Of a stretch of 64,000 nucleotides of DNA, positions 8,914-17,515 are shown in pieces. Below the pieces are notes generated by a model, which worked only from the letters and a program-made list of their open reading frames with translations, made no database searches and was not told where the DNA came from. Numbering within the stretch: position 1 is the stretch's first letter; the number at the start of each line of letters is the position of its first letter. Source of the stretch: CAYSYY01 sp964576115 [NCBI: uncultured Gemmatimonadota bacterium] (GTDB lineage: Bacteria > Blakebacterota > Blakebacteria > Blakebacterales); assembly GCA_964576115.1 (NCBI GenBank), contig CAZNUA010000008.1, forward strand, positions 30,141-94,140, in the 5' to 3' direction. Position numbers and translations under genes: made by a program.

Positions 8914-10530
8914 ATGCCCATACCAAAAGACGAACTGGCCCGCGCCAACCGGGAACTGAATGACGCCGATGTCTTCACGATCCTGCGCTGGGCCGACGGG
9001 ACCTTCCCCAACGACGTCGCCATCACCACCGCTTTCGGGTACAGCGGGCTGGTCCTGCTCCACCACGCCATCCAGATCATGCCCGACATGCCGGTCTACT
9101 TCATCGACACCGGCTGGCACTTCCCCGAAACCCTGGAGTTCTGCGAGCGGCTGCGCTCCGAATGGGATCTGAAACTGGAGATCATCACCCCGGCCAAGCC
9201 GAAGTCCGAACTGATCTCCGAACTCGGTCCCGAACCGTACACGTCGAACCCCGACCTCTGCTGCCATCACTGCAAGGTCGAGCCCCTGCTCCACTTCGTG
9301 CACAACTCCACCGCCTGGCTTTCGGGCATCAGGCGCGACCAGAGCAAGACGCGGGCGGGCATCGATATCGTCGAGGTCGACGGCCGCGGCGTGGTCAAGG
9401 TCTCTCCCATGGCCAACTGGACCCGGGAGCAGACCTGGGAGTACATCCACCAGCACGAACTGCCCTATCATCCGCTGCACGACCAGGGCTACCCCAGCAT
9501 CGGCTGTCAACCCTGCACCCTGCCGGTCACCGCCGGCGGCGACGAGCGCGACGGCCGCTGGCCCTTCATGCAGAAGATGGAATGCGGCATCCACCTGGTC
9601 GAAGAAGAGGTCGTGACCGGTCCGCGGCCCCGCATCCTGGTCGCTTCGGCCATCGCTGATGACGCCGTCTCGCGTCTGCGCGAACGGTTCGACGTGGATG
9701 TGATCCCGACCTCCGACGAAGACGAACTGCTGGCCAAGATCCCCGACTACGACGGTCTCATCGTGCGCAGCAAACCCAAGGTATCGAAACGGGTCATGGC
9801 GGCGGGCGGCAAGCTGAAGGTCGTGGGCCGCGCCGGCGTGGGTCTGGACAACATCGATCTCGAAGCCGCCGAAAAGCAGGGCATCGCGGTCGTCAACTCG
9901 CCGGCGGCCTCGACCGCCTCGGCCGCCGAACTCGTCTTCGCCCACATCCTGGCCTTCACCCGCCGGGTCACCCAGGCCGATGCCTCGCTCAAGAGCAACC
10001 AGTGGATCAAGAGCCGTCTGAGCGGTTTCGAAATGGTCGGCAAGACGATCGGCATCGTCGGCTGCGGCCGGATCGGCGGGCACGTGGCCAAGATCGCCCG
10101 GGGCTTCGGCATGCGGGTGCTGGCTCACGACGTGGAGCAGAACAACGACCTGGTCCGGGACTTCGCGGTCGAGTACACCGACCTGGTGAATCTGCTCCGC
10201 CGCTCCGACATCGTCAGCCTGCACGTGCCCATGTTGGCCGAAACGCGGCACCTGATCTCGACCGAGGAGTTCAAGTTGATGAAGAGCTCGGCGATTCTGG
10301 TCAACGTGGCCCGCGGCGGAGTGGTGGACGAGAAGGCCCTCTACGACGCCCTCGTGACCGACGAGATCGCCGGCGCCTGCCTCGACGTCTTCGAGACCGA
10401 GCCGCCCTTCGACAATCCCCTGCTCACCCTCGAGAACGTGCTCGTCACCCCCCATCTGGGGGCCAGCACCGCCGAGGCGCAGAAGAAGGCGGGAATGATC
10501 GTGGCCGAGGCTATGATGCGGATTCTCTGA
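8914..10530 (+). CDS. Fused [4Fe-4S] APS reductase and D-3-phosphoglycerate dehydrogenase
   Basis: A single frame of 538 residues. Residues 1-232 are a CysH-type reductase: SGLVLLHH nucleotide loop, C116-C117 plus C198-x-x-C201 (the four cluster cysteines that mark adenylyl-sulfate reductases), and the redox-active ECGIH at 223-227. Residues 237-538 are a D-2-hydroxyacid dehydrogenase of the SerA type: Rossmann GCGRIGG at 384-390, Arg467 in NVARGG, Glu in FETEP near 495, His514 in PHLGAST. The C-terminal ACT/ASB regulatory domains of many SerA proteins are absent. The joint at 228-237 is clean, with no frameshift. GGGAGA precedes the ATG, 42 bases after the PLP gene. Predicted reactions are APS to sulfite, and 3-phosphoglycerate to phosphohydroxypyruvate. 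The last 20 bases overlap the convergent response-regulator gene. Confidence 0.93.
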   Translation: MPIPKDELARANRELNDADVFTILRWADGTFPNDVAITTAFGYSGLVLLHHAIQIMPDMPVYFIDTGWHFPETLEFCERLRSEWDLKLEIITPAKPKSELISELGPEPYTSNPDLCCHHCKVEPLLHFVHNSTAWLSGIRRDQSKTRAGIDIVEVDGRGVVKVSPMANWTREQTWEYIHQHELPYHPLHDQGYPSIGCQPCTLPVTAGGDERDGRWPFMQKMECGIHLVEEEVVTGPRPRILVASAIADDAVSRLRERFDVDVIPTSDEDELLAKIPDYDGLIVRSKPKVSKRVMAAGGKLKVVGRAGVGLDNIDLEAAEKQGIAVVNSPAASTASAAELVFAHILAFTRRVTQADASLKSNQWIKSRLSGFEMVGKTIGIVGCGRIGGHVAKIARGFGMRVLAHDVEQNNDLVRDFAVEYTDLVNLLRRSDIVSLHVPMLAETRHLISTEEFKLMKSSAILVNVARGGVVDEKALYDALVTDEIAGACLDVFETEPPFDNPLLTLENVLVTPHLGASTAEAQKKAGMIVAEAMMRIL

Positions 10531-11422
10531 GCCGGACGGTACAGCAGACTTCGGTCCCCCCCGCCCGATACTCGATGGCATCGAAGCTGACCATATTGGC
10601 CATGGCGATACCCCGGCCGTGATTGTCGGTCACCCGATCGGGATCGAGCTGCATATAGGGAGCCGGATCGAACCCCTCGCCCTCGTCACGGATGATCAGG
10701 CGCAGTTCGGTAGCGGTCCGCTCGTAACTGACGCGGACCGTGCGGTCGGCATGATCGGAATCGTGCAGGAGTGACTCGATTTCTTCCCGCCATCTTCCCT
10801 GCCGGGTCAGCTCGGTCTTGCGCTCGTATCCGATTCCCAGATTGCCGTGTTCCACGGCGTTGACGAGCAGTTCCGAAAGCCCCAGAACCACATTGTCGGG
10901 CTCGGGGTAGAAGGCGGCGATGAACACCGCCAGATCCTGCGCCTGTTCGAGGGTGCGGAACTCGAAGGTGGCGCCTGAAACCAGACCGAGCATCTGCCGG
11001 TTCCGGTCGACCTCGGTCCTGAGCATCGACTGATAGCGATAATCCCGAACGGCGGTCTCGACGATCGAGAGCAGAATATCCACATGGAAGGGTTTGGTAA
11101 TGTAGTAATAGGCGCCGGCGTCGATCCCCTCGACGATCTCGTGGCGGGCCCTGGCGGCCGTTTCCATGATGACCGGTATGCGTTGTTTGGCCGGATCGTC
11201 CTTGATTCGCCGCAGCAGTTCCAGACCGTCCAGACGGGGCATCCGGCGGTCGAGGAGAACGGCGTCGATGACGCTGTCGTGCTCGTCGAGCAGTTCCCAG
11301 CCCGCCATCCCGTCTCGGGCCAGGAGGACCTCGTAGTTGTTCTTCGTCAGGGCGGTTTCGAGCAGTTTCAGAATAACGGGATCGTCATCAACGGCCAGAA
11401 CGGTGCCGTTGTACTCGGGCAT
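10511..11422 (-). CDS. Response regulator with C-terminal RsbW-like ATPase domain
   Basis: Protein of 303 residues from the ATG at 11422 (GGAG 9 bases upstream). Residues 5-125 form a receiver domain with acidic VDDDP, phospho-acceptor Asp58 (LLDRRMP) and Lys110 (ITKPF). Residues ~150-303 form a GHKL ATPase of the anti-sigma kinase type: N-box ELLVNAVEHGN (184-194), G1 RDEGEGFDP, and G2 HGRGIAMA. It has no His phosphotransfer box, so it should act like RsbW/SpoIIAB (phosphorylating a Ser/Thr of an anti-anti-sigma protein) rather than as a sensor kinase. Phosphorylation of Asp58 would then gate partner switching. No STAS or SpoIIE partner is in the window. Its start overlaps the end of the upstream Fe-S gene by 35 bases, indicating one transcript. 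Confidence 0.88.
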   Translation of the reverse strand: MPEYNGTVLAVDDDPVILKLLETALTKNNYEVLLARDGMAGWELLDEHDSVIDAVLLDRRMPRLDGLELLRRIKDDPAKQRIPVIMETAARARHEIVEGIDAGAYYYITKPFHVDILLSIVETAVRDYRYQSMLRTEVDRNRQMLGLVSGATFEFRTLEQAQDLAVFIAAFYPEPDNVVLGLSELLVNAVEHGNLGIGYERKTELTRQGRWREEIESLLHDSDHADRTVRVSYERTATELRLIIRDEGEGFDPAPYMQLDPDRVTDNHGRGIAMANMVSFDAIEYRAGGTEVCCTVRLRESAS

Positions 11423-12578
11423 GGTCGGTCTCCTTGCGTCGAGACGTCCACTCACGACCGTACACCAGATCGTCGCACAGACGGGCGATATGACGCAGCC
11501 ATGGATTCAGCTTGATGATCGCCCGCACCAGATTGTGGAACCAGGTATCGCGGTGCGAGAAGGGACAGATCGCCATGCAGATTCCGCAGTCGGTTCCCAC
11601 CTGTCTCCAGTAGGCATAGCACCGCTCGACCGCAGTCGTCCACTTCTCAACCCCGCGGTCCACCGGCCGGGCTCCGGTCTCGAGAGCGTGGGCGGGGCAG
11701 TTTTCGGCGCACTTGCGGCAGATCCGGCAGAAATGGTCCACCCCCAGGTGAACCGGCCGGTCGTAGCGGACCGGCAGATCGGTCGTCACCGCCCCGAGGC
11801 GAACCCGGCTGCCGTACCGGTCGGCGATGAGAATATTGTTCCGGCCGACTTCACCCAGACCGGCAGCTGCAGCCAGCGGCGGCAGGATCAGATCCCAGTG
11901 GGCGTCGTAGTGGGCCTTCGCCTGCCAGCCTGACTGTTGCAGGGCCGCCGCCACGGTCCGGGCGATGACCGCCCCCCGCCGATACTGCCGGGCCGATTCC
12001 CGGACCACCTCGGCCTGCGGCGCGCGCCTCATGGCTTTGAACTCCATTTCGAGCAGAAAGAGAATCACGGCGGGATGATCGAGGTCGATCGGCGTACCGT
12101 ATTCGTCGTCGAAACGCCCCTTGTGGGTGTAGACCCAGGCCTTTCGCAGCGGGGTGCATCCCACCGCCACGGCCCCCAGACCGGTGATGATCGACCGGAC
12201 GGTCCGGTCGGGATCGCCGCCGGCGCACAGCTCCGCCGTCAGACGGTCCACCTGGTCCCGATCGGGTTCGAACGTCTCGATGGCCTCGAAATGCCGCTCG
12301 GCCTCCGCACTCAGGACAGGATCGTAGTGGGTCGCCCCCGGTTTCAGGAACGGCGTCATGGCCCGGATGCGGTCATCGGTCGCCTTCCACTCAGGCCGGC
12401 GGGCGTAAAAATCGTCGTAGGCGGGTGTCCCCCCCGAGCGGTTGATCCGGCTGAACATCACCTCGCGTTCGTCGACCCGTTCATCCGGCTCGGCCGGCCC
12501 CCGGCGCCGGCGCAGCGGATCGAGAGGGAAGAAAAGGCAGACGAGTGCGCCTGCGGTGACGATCAGAACAGTTGACAT
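11388..12578 (-). CDS. Membrane-anchored reductive-dehalogenase-like 4Fe-4S protein
   Basis: 396 residues from the ATG at 12578, where one hydrophobic segment (residues 3-18) would anchor it in the membrane. The open frame continues upstream without plausible sequence. GLGEVGRNNILIADRYGSRV (241-260) resembles the core of reductive dehalogenases and epoxyqueuosine reductases. Two [4Fe-4S] sets follow: C284, C287, C290, C294 and C320, C331, C334, C338. It lacks an obvious Tat signal, which true respiratory dehalogenases have, so dehalogenation should not be assumed. An anchored redox enzyme, possibly corrinoid-dependent, is a fair description. It is the first gene of a two-gene operon with the response regulator. 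GGAGG lies 2 bases and again 13 bases upstream of the start, so the exact start is slightly uncertain. Confidence 0.8.
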   Translation of the reverse strand: MSTVLIVTAGALVCLFFPLDPLRRRRGPAEPDERVDEREVMFSRINRSGGTPAYDDFYARRPEWKATDDRIRAMTPFLKPGATHYDPVLSAEAERHFEAIETFEPDRDQVDRLTAELCAGGDPDRTVRSIITGLGAVAVGCTPLRKAWVYTHKGRFDDEYGTPIDLDHPAVILFLLEMEFKAMRRAPQAEVVRESARQYRRGAVIARTVAAALQQSGWQAKAHYDAHWDLILPPLAAAAGLGEVGRNNILIADRYGSRVRLGAVTTDLPVRYDRPVHLGVDHFCRICRKCAENCPAHALETGARPVDRGVEKWTTAVERCYAYWRQVGTDCGICMAICPFSHRDTWFHNLVRAIIKLNPWLRHIARLCDDLVYGREWTSRRKETDHARVQRHRSGR

Positions 12579-12752
12579 GGCCTCCAATCTGCCTCCGGCT
12601 TCCGGTCGTGGCCAGTCCGGATTCCGGCCCGCCCCCGGATCCTGCAGCCGCAGGAGGATGCAGGCGGTGTTATTCTCCTGCCTCGGCACCCCGGCATGGG
12701 GTATCATGAACCGGTGCGTCCGAGGTGCAACCCGCAGCGGGAGAGAGGGACT

Positions 12753-14279
12753 GTGGCACGGAGCGGAGCAGAGAAGTCGGTCATCGTCATCGGAGCCGGT
12801 CCGGGGGGGCTGACAGCGGCCATGATCCTGGCCCACCGCGGCTTCCGGGTGACCGTACTGGAAAAGCGCGACCGGGTCGGGGGCCGCAACGGCGAGTTAC
12901 GGGTCGGCGAGTACAGTCACGACATCGGCCCGACCTTCCTGATGATGAAGTTCCTGCTCGACAGCATTTTCGAGATCACCGGCCGCCGGGTTGAGGATTA
13001 CATGGAGTTCCGGCTTCTCGATCCGATGTACGAACTCGTCCACGACGGCTACTCGTTTTTCCCCACTTCCGATCGGGAGAAGATGCGGGCCGAAGTGGCA
13101 CGGGTTTTCCCCGGCCAGGAAGCGGGCTATGAGACCTTCATGAAGCGCGAGCAGGTCCGCTTCAACCGTATGTACCCCTGCCTGCAGAAGCACTACTCGA
13201 CCCTGGGCTCCTATCTCGATCCGGTCCTGGTGCGGGCCATGCCGCACCTGGCGTTCACCAAATCGCTCTACGGCGTGCTCTCGCGCTACTTCGGCCCCGA
13301 GGCAATGCGGATCAGCTTCACCTTTCAATCGAAATATCTCGGCATGTCGCCCTGGTCGTGCCCGGGGGCTTTCGCGATCATCCCCTTCATCGAGCACGGC
13401 TACGGGATCTGGCACGTGCAGGGCGGGCTCTGCCGCATATCCGACGGCATGGCCCGGGTCGTCGAAGAAGAGGGGGGCGAGATCCGTCTCGAGACCCCGG
13501 TCAGGAAAATCATCACCGAGGGCCGGTCGGCCCGCGGGGTCGAACTGACCGACGGCACCCGGCTCGAAGCCGACGATGTGATCATCAACGCCGATTTCGC
13601 TCACGCCATGACGCACCTGACCGAACCGGGCCAGGTACGCAAGTACACTCCCGCCGACCTCGACCGCCGGGAGTACTCCTGCTCGACCTACATGCTCTAC
13701 CTGGGTCTGGACACCCTGTACGAGATGCCCCACCACACCATCGTCTTCGCGTCCGATTACGAGCGGAACCTCGATGAGATCGCCAACCGTAAAGTGCTCT
13801 CCGAGGATTTCAGCTTCTACGTGCGCAACGCGTCGGTCACCGATCCGCATATCGCCCCGGCCGGTCACAGCTCGGTCTATATCCTGGTGCCGGTGCCCAA
13901 CAACCAGAGCACAATCGACTGGGACTCTGAAGCCGGTCCCTTCCGCGAGCGGGTACTCTCAGCCATCGAGAAGCGCACCGCCATGACCGATCTGCGCCGG
14001 CACATCGTCTCCGAAGAGGTCATCCACCCCGGCACCTGGGAAAGCGAGCGGGATGTTTACTGCGGGGCAACCTTCAACCTGGCGCACAGCCTGAACCAGA
14101 TGCTCTACCTGCGGCCGCGCAACCGCTTCGAGGAATGGGATCACTGCTATCTGGTTGGAGGAGGCACCCACCCCGGGAGCGGTCTGCCGACGATCTACGA
14201 ATCGGGCCGCATCTCGGCCGACATGCTCTCGAAGCGTTACGGTTATCCGGTCGATCCGCCGCTCCCCCTGCCGGAGTGA
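12753..14279 (+). CDS. CrtI-like FAD-dependent desaturase/oxidoreductase
   Basis: 508-residue flavoprotein of the phytoene-desaturase / retinol-saturase family. I prefer the GTG at 12753, preceded by GAGAGAGGGA; the upstream frame has no homologous character. The dinucleotide fold GAGPGGL (14-20) is followed by EKRDRVGGRNG and the substrate-domain start DIGPTFL. The C-terminal FAD motif YLVGGGTHPGSGLPTIYESG is typical of CrtI proteins. Carotenoid partners such as CrtB are not nearby, so the hydrophobic substrate is unknown. It is divergent from the reductive-dehalogenase-like gene across 174 bases. Confidence 0.85.
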   Translation: MARSGAEKSVIVIGAGPGGLTAAMILAHRGFRVTVLEKRDRVGGRNGELRVGEYSHDIGPTFLMMKFLLDSIFEITGRRVEDYMEFRLLDPMYELVHDGYSFFPTSDREKMRAEVARVFPGQEAGYETFMKREQVRFNRMYPCLQKHYSTLGSYLDPVLVRAMPHLAFTKSLYGVLSRYFGPEAMRISFTFQSKYLGMSPWSCPGAFAIIPFIEHGYGIWHVQGGLCRISDGMARVVEEEGGEIRLETPVRKIITEGRSARGVELTDGTRLEADDVIINADFAHAMTHLTEPGQVRKYTPADLDRREYSCSTYMLYLGLDTLYEMPHHTIVFASDYERNLDEIANRKVLSEDFSFYVRNASVTDPHIAPAGHSSVYILVPVPNNQSTIDWDSEAGPFRERVLSAIEKRTAMTDLRRHIVSEEVIHPGTWESERDVYCGATFNLAHSLNQMLYLRPRNRFEEWDHCYLVGGGTHPGSGLPTIYESGRISADMLSKRYGYPVDPPLPLPE

Positions 14280-14332
14280 AAGCCCTCAAACCGTGGCCTG
14301 CAACCGGCGGACGGGAGGACGGCAAAGAGTGA

Positions 14333-15658
14333 TCACTGCCCCCGGTGATCGCGGTGGAAAGCTTCCAGGCGGTGTCGCAGTTCGGGTACCTGTTCCAGTG
14401 AGGTGAGCGAAACGCAGGCCCGGATCCCCTCTCCGACATGGCTCCCGGTGGTGTTCAGACCGATGGCGCTGATGCCGTAATAGATCAGTTCCTCGACCAG
14501 TCCGGCGCAGTCGAAACCGGGATAGGTAACGGTGAAATAAAAGCCGTCGGCCAGCGGTTCGCCCAGATCGTTGTCGTACACCAGGCTGAAGCCGTTCTCG
14601 AGGAAAGCGGCTTTCATGGCCTCGGCCCGGCGGGCGTACTCGCGCACCGGTTCGGTGAAGCGGAAGTCCCCCTCGACGGCCGCCCGCAGGATCGCCGCCA
14701 GGCCGTACTGCGGACCTTCCGGCACGCCGGCGGTGGTGGGGTAGATCCCGCCGGCAACGAAGGCGTAGCCGGGACTCGAGGTGCCGAAGTAGCGGGCCAG
14801 ATTCTCCGATTCCTCGTCGAAGAGCGCCGGGCTGACAACCGCCAGGGCGACCCGCTGTCCGGCATAGGAAAAGATCTTCGAGGAGGAGATCAGCAGAACG
14901 TACTGATCGGTGTAGCGGGCCACCGTGGGCTGATAGGGCGGCTCGAAAGGCACGCCGTACTCGGCCCGGAAATCCATACCGAAGTAGGCCAGGTCCTCGA
15001 TGGCCAGAACACCGTACTCGCTGCAGAGCCGACCGATCCCCTCGAGTTCCGATTCCTTGAAACAGACCCAGGAGGGGTTGTTGGGATTGCTGTAGAGCAA
15101 ACCGCCGACCCGCCCGGTGGCGAAGTGCTTTTCAACTGCCGCCACCAGGTCGTCACCCCGGCAGGAATGCACGTCGATCGAGTCGTTCTCGAGTCCCCAC
15201 ACCCGGCACTGCAGTTTGTTGACCGGGAAACCCGGATCGAGAAAAAGAATGGTGTCGCGGCCGGGCAGCCGCCGTCCGGCGATACCCATGCTGATGAAAC
15301 CGCCGTGCATGGCCCCGACGGTCGGGATACAGCACTCCGCCGGCAGATCGAGATCAAGGAAGGCCCGGACGAAATTTCGGCCGGCCTCTTTGAGAACCGG
15401 CACCCCGTCGAAGGGAGCATAGACCCGGGCCAGTCCCCGCTCGCGCAGGGCCTCGATCTCGGCCTCGATGGCGATCGGATTCGGTTCCAGACCGGGCACA
15501 CCGAGTTCCATCCGGATGAAGGACAGGCCGGTGCTCTCCTCGATGGCGCTGATGATCCGGTTCACTTCACGGATCGACGCGTTACCGACCGCAATGCCGT
15601 GCTCGGCGATGATGCCGTCGACGACTGTCCGCTCGAGAGGAACGGGCTGGAAGGACAT
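14333..15658 (-). CDS. PLP-dependent class I/II aminotransferase
   Basis: 441 residues from the ATG at 15658, with GGAGG 7 bases upstream. Fold-type I features are NPNNP (191-195), D222 with Y225 (IEDLAYF), and the Schiff-base Lys261 in SSSKIFSYAGQR. The N-terminal region (ELGVPGLEPNP; TVGAMHGGF at the PLP phosphate site) fits aspartate-type aminotransferases. The amino donor and acceptor are unknown. If the cysteate-route idea for the genes at 7.5-10.5 kb holds, an enzyme of this kind could act on phosphohydroxypyruvate or sulfopyruvate, but it is not in the same operon. Convergent with the CrtI-like gene. Confidence 0.85.
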   Translation of the reverse strand: MSFQPVPLERTVVDGIIAEHGIAVGNASIREVNRIISAIEESTGLSFIRMELGVPGLEPNPIAIEAEIEALRERGLARVYAPFDGVPVLKEAGRNFVRAFLDLDLPAECCIPTVGAMHGGFISMGIAGRRLPGRDTILFLDPGFPVNKLQCRVWGLENDSIDVHSCRGDDLVAAVEKHFATGRVGGLLYSNPNNPSWVCFKESELEGIGRLCSEYGVLAIEDLAYFGMDFRAEYGVPFEPPYQPTVARYTDQYVLLISSSKIFSYAGQRVALAVVSPALFDEESENLARYFGTSSPGYAFVAGGIYPTTAGVPEGPQYGLAAILRAAVEGDFRFTEPVREYARRAEAMKAAFLENGFSLVYDNDLGEPLADGFYFTVTYPGFDCAGLVEELIYYGISAIGLNTTGSHVGEGIRACVSLTSLEQVPELRHRLEAFHRDHRGQ

Positions 15659-15810
15659 GGGGCAGCCTCCGTGGTGCGAGCCGGGAACGCAGAAGCGGGG
15701 CAGGCGACGGGCGCCGGGGCGCAGATGCGCCGGAGCGCCTCCGGCAATGTAATACGGGCTCACCGTCAGCGGCAATTCCCCTTCCCGGTTCTCTCCCCTA
15801 TTATGCAGGC

Positions 15811-16170
15811 ATGGATCTCGAACAGCTGGCCGAAGAGTGCGATATCGAATTCACCCGCACGGGGGGACCCGGGGGGCAGCACCGCAACCGCTCCTCGACT
15901 GCGGTGCGCCTGACCCACCGCCCGACCGGTATCAGCGTGGTGGCCGGTGATTCCCGCTCGCAGTACCAGAACCGTCTGGCCGCCCTCGAGCGGCTGTCCG
16001 AAAAACTCGACGCCCTCGAGCGTGAGCGCCGCGAGACCGAACGCCGGAAGAAACGGAAGAAACGAGCCTTCCGCGCCGACCGTGAAAAGCGCCTGCGCGA
16101 AAAAAAGGAACGGGCGCGGAAGAAAGCGCTCAGAACCCGGATCCGGCCCTCGGACGCCGACCGGATCTGA
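15811..16170 (+). CDS. Release-factor-like GGQ domain protein (ArfB/MTRFR type)
   Basis: 119 residues. A peptidyl-tRNA hydrolysis domain carries GGPGGQHRNRSS, with the catalytic GGQ at 21-23 and the usual TAVRLTHRPTGI strand after it. There is no codon-recognition domain, so it is not RF1/RF2. The last ~60 residues are a strongly basic and acidic coiled tail (RRKKRKKRAFR), the kind of tail ArfB and the mitochondrial MTRFR family use to probe an empty mRNA channel or bind peptidyl-tRNA on split subunits. It likely rescues stalled ribosomes. No clear Shine-Dalgarno precedes the ATG. The next gene starts 17 bases downstream, suggesting co-transcription. Confidence 0.85.
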   Translation: MDLEQLAEECDIEFTRTGGPGGQHRNRSSTAVRLTHRPTGISVVAGDSRSQYQNRLAALERLSEKLDALERERRETERRKKRKKRAFRADREKRLREKKERARKKALRTRIRPSDADRI

Positions 16171-16187
16171 CCCCGGGGAGGATACCC

Positions 16188-16613
16188 ATGTCATTCGGAC
16201 TCGATCCGCTGCAGCAGGACCGCACCGATTCCCTCTGGACAATCAGGGATACGATCGGCCTGATTCTGCTCGCCATCGGAGCCTTCATCGGGATATGGAT
16301 CTTCGTGCAGGTCATGCAGCTATTCCGGGATCCGTTGACGATGGATGTGTTCCGTGCCCTGGTCAGCGGCGATCTCCTCCTCACCCCGGCCCGCAGTGCC
16401 AATCCGGGCCTGCAGGTACCCCGGGAGTTTCTCAGCTACCTGATCGTGATCTTCCTGCTGATGGTCGCCACTGGGGTGGCCAAGGCATTCATCACCGGGG
16501 GCGTCAGCCTCCTCACCGGCGACCTGCAGCGGATGATCAAACGGCTGACCGGCCGGTTCGAAGAACAGTTGAGCGGCGTAAAGGATTCGATCCGTCGCCA
16601 GTTCCCCCAGTAG
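16188..16613 (+). CDS. Small two-span membrane protein, unknown function
   Basis: 141 residues, not recognised. Two hydrophobic segments are at roughly residues 20-45 (TIGLILLAIGAFIGIWIFVQV) and 82-105 (LSYLIVIFLLMVATGVAKAFI), with a short loop between and an amphipathic, charged C-terminus (LQRMIKRLTGRFEEQLSGVKDSIRRQ). GGGGAGG lies 7 bases before the ATG, a strong ribosome site. It follows the GGQ protein after 17 bases and converges with the DUF1847 gene. Confidence 0.75.
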   Translation: MSFGLDPLQQDRTDSLWTIRDTIGLILLAIGAFIGIWIFVQVMQLFRDPLTMDVFRALVSGDLLLTPARSANPGLQVPREFLSYLIVIFLLMVATGVAKAFITGGVSLLTGDLQRMIKRLTGRFEEQLSGVKDSIRRQFPQ

Positions 16614-16638
16614 CGGATCTATCAATGCTCCAGGTTTA

Positions 16639-17319
16639 TTATCTCCGCGAGAACCGCTCCGAGTAGGAATGCAGCGTATAGAGCGCCGCCAGCGGATTAT
16701 GCCCCATGACCCTGTCCTTGGCCGCGAAGACGGTGACCGGGGCCACCGAGTGTTTGAAAAAGAGCGAATCGTGCCCCACGCAGAGGCCGATCAGAATGTT
16801 GAAATCGGTGCCGGCTTCGTTCAGGACCAGGGCCTGGGCGATCGGACTGCACATCGATTCGAATTCCCCGATCCGGATCTTCTCGGTATCGCGGATACCG
16901 ATCGTCTCTTTCGGCGTGCAGCCCACCTTGCAGACGATCGAGACCGTTTCGAAGCCGGCGGCCTCCAGCGCCTCTTCGAGCAGAGCGGCTTCGCCGTGCA
17001 GGCCGGCGCAGAAGGCGATTCCCAGCCGCCTGAAGTTCATCTTGCGGGCGAAGTCGATGATCTCCTCCAGGCGCGGTTTGATGGGATGCTTGATATACGG
17101 TTTCTGCTCGCGGTTGCCGTAGCCCTCGGCTTCCTGGATCGACGCCTGGCGGGCGAACTCGCGGATGTCGGGGTCCTCGTAGCGGGCCGTGGCCCGTTCC
17201 ACGACCTCCTTCATCTTCACCGTCGGGCAGGTCCCGGGGCCGGTTCCCTCGGGGGTCCGGCAGATTCGATCGGCGGCTTGTACGGCGCAGCTGGCGCATC
17301 GGGGCAGTTCTGAGGCCAT
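16639..17319 (-). CDS. DUF1847 family cysteine-rich protein
   Basis: 226 residues from the ATG at 17319 (GGAG upstream). N-terminal cysteines C8, C11, C20 and C30 suggest a metal or cluster site. Further conserved-looking cysteines occur in GIAFCAGLHGEA, IVCKVGCTPKE, FESMCSPIAQA and LIGLCVGHDS. This pattern fits DUF1847 proteins, often described as putative metal-binding. The function is not established. It is divergent from the M14 peptidase gene. Confidence 0.78.
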   Translation of the reverse strand: MASELPRCASCAVQAADRICRTPEGTGPGTCPTVKMKEVVERATARYEDPDIREFARQASIQEAEGYGNREQKPYIKHPIKPRLEEIIDFARKMNFRRLGIAFCAGLHGEAALLEEALEAAGFETVSIVCKVGCTPKETIGIRDTEKIRIGEFESMCSPIAQALVLNEAGTDFNILIGLCVGHDSLFFKHSVAPVTVFAAKDRVMGHNPLAALYTLHSYSERFSRR

Positions 17320-17515
17320 CGTTCGTCTCCTTGCCTGTTCGACGGTCGTGCAGGTTCGATGATTCTCTACGATACGTTGCGATTGCGCGCAAGACGACGC
17401 CAAAGCGGGCGGCCCGGGCCCCGCTTGCGCCGGGGGTGCGGGCGGGAATAGACTCCGATACAGCCCGTCGCGGCCCGGCGCCGGCATCGACCCGACACCC
17501 GCAGGAGTACTGCTG

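Noticed and set aside
7471-10581. 1036-codon open frame on the minus strand
   Set aside because: Lies opposite the PLP enzyme and APS reductase-PGDH genes, has no domain, signal or ribosome site and biased Gly/Asp/His composition; a GC-rich shadow.
11388-12578. Respiratory reductive dehalogenase
   Set aside because: No Tat signal and no adjacent RdhB anchor gene; only the Fe-S/RdhA-like core is supported.
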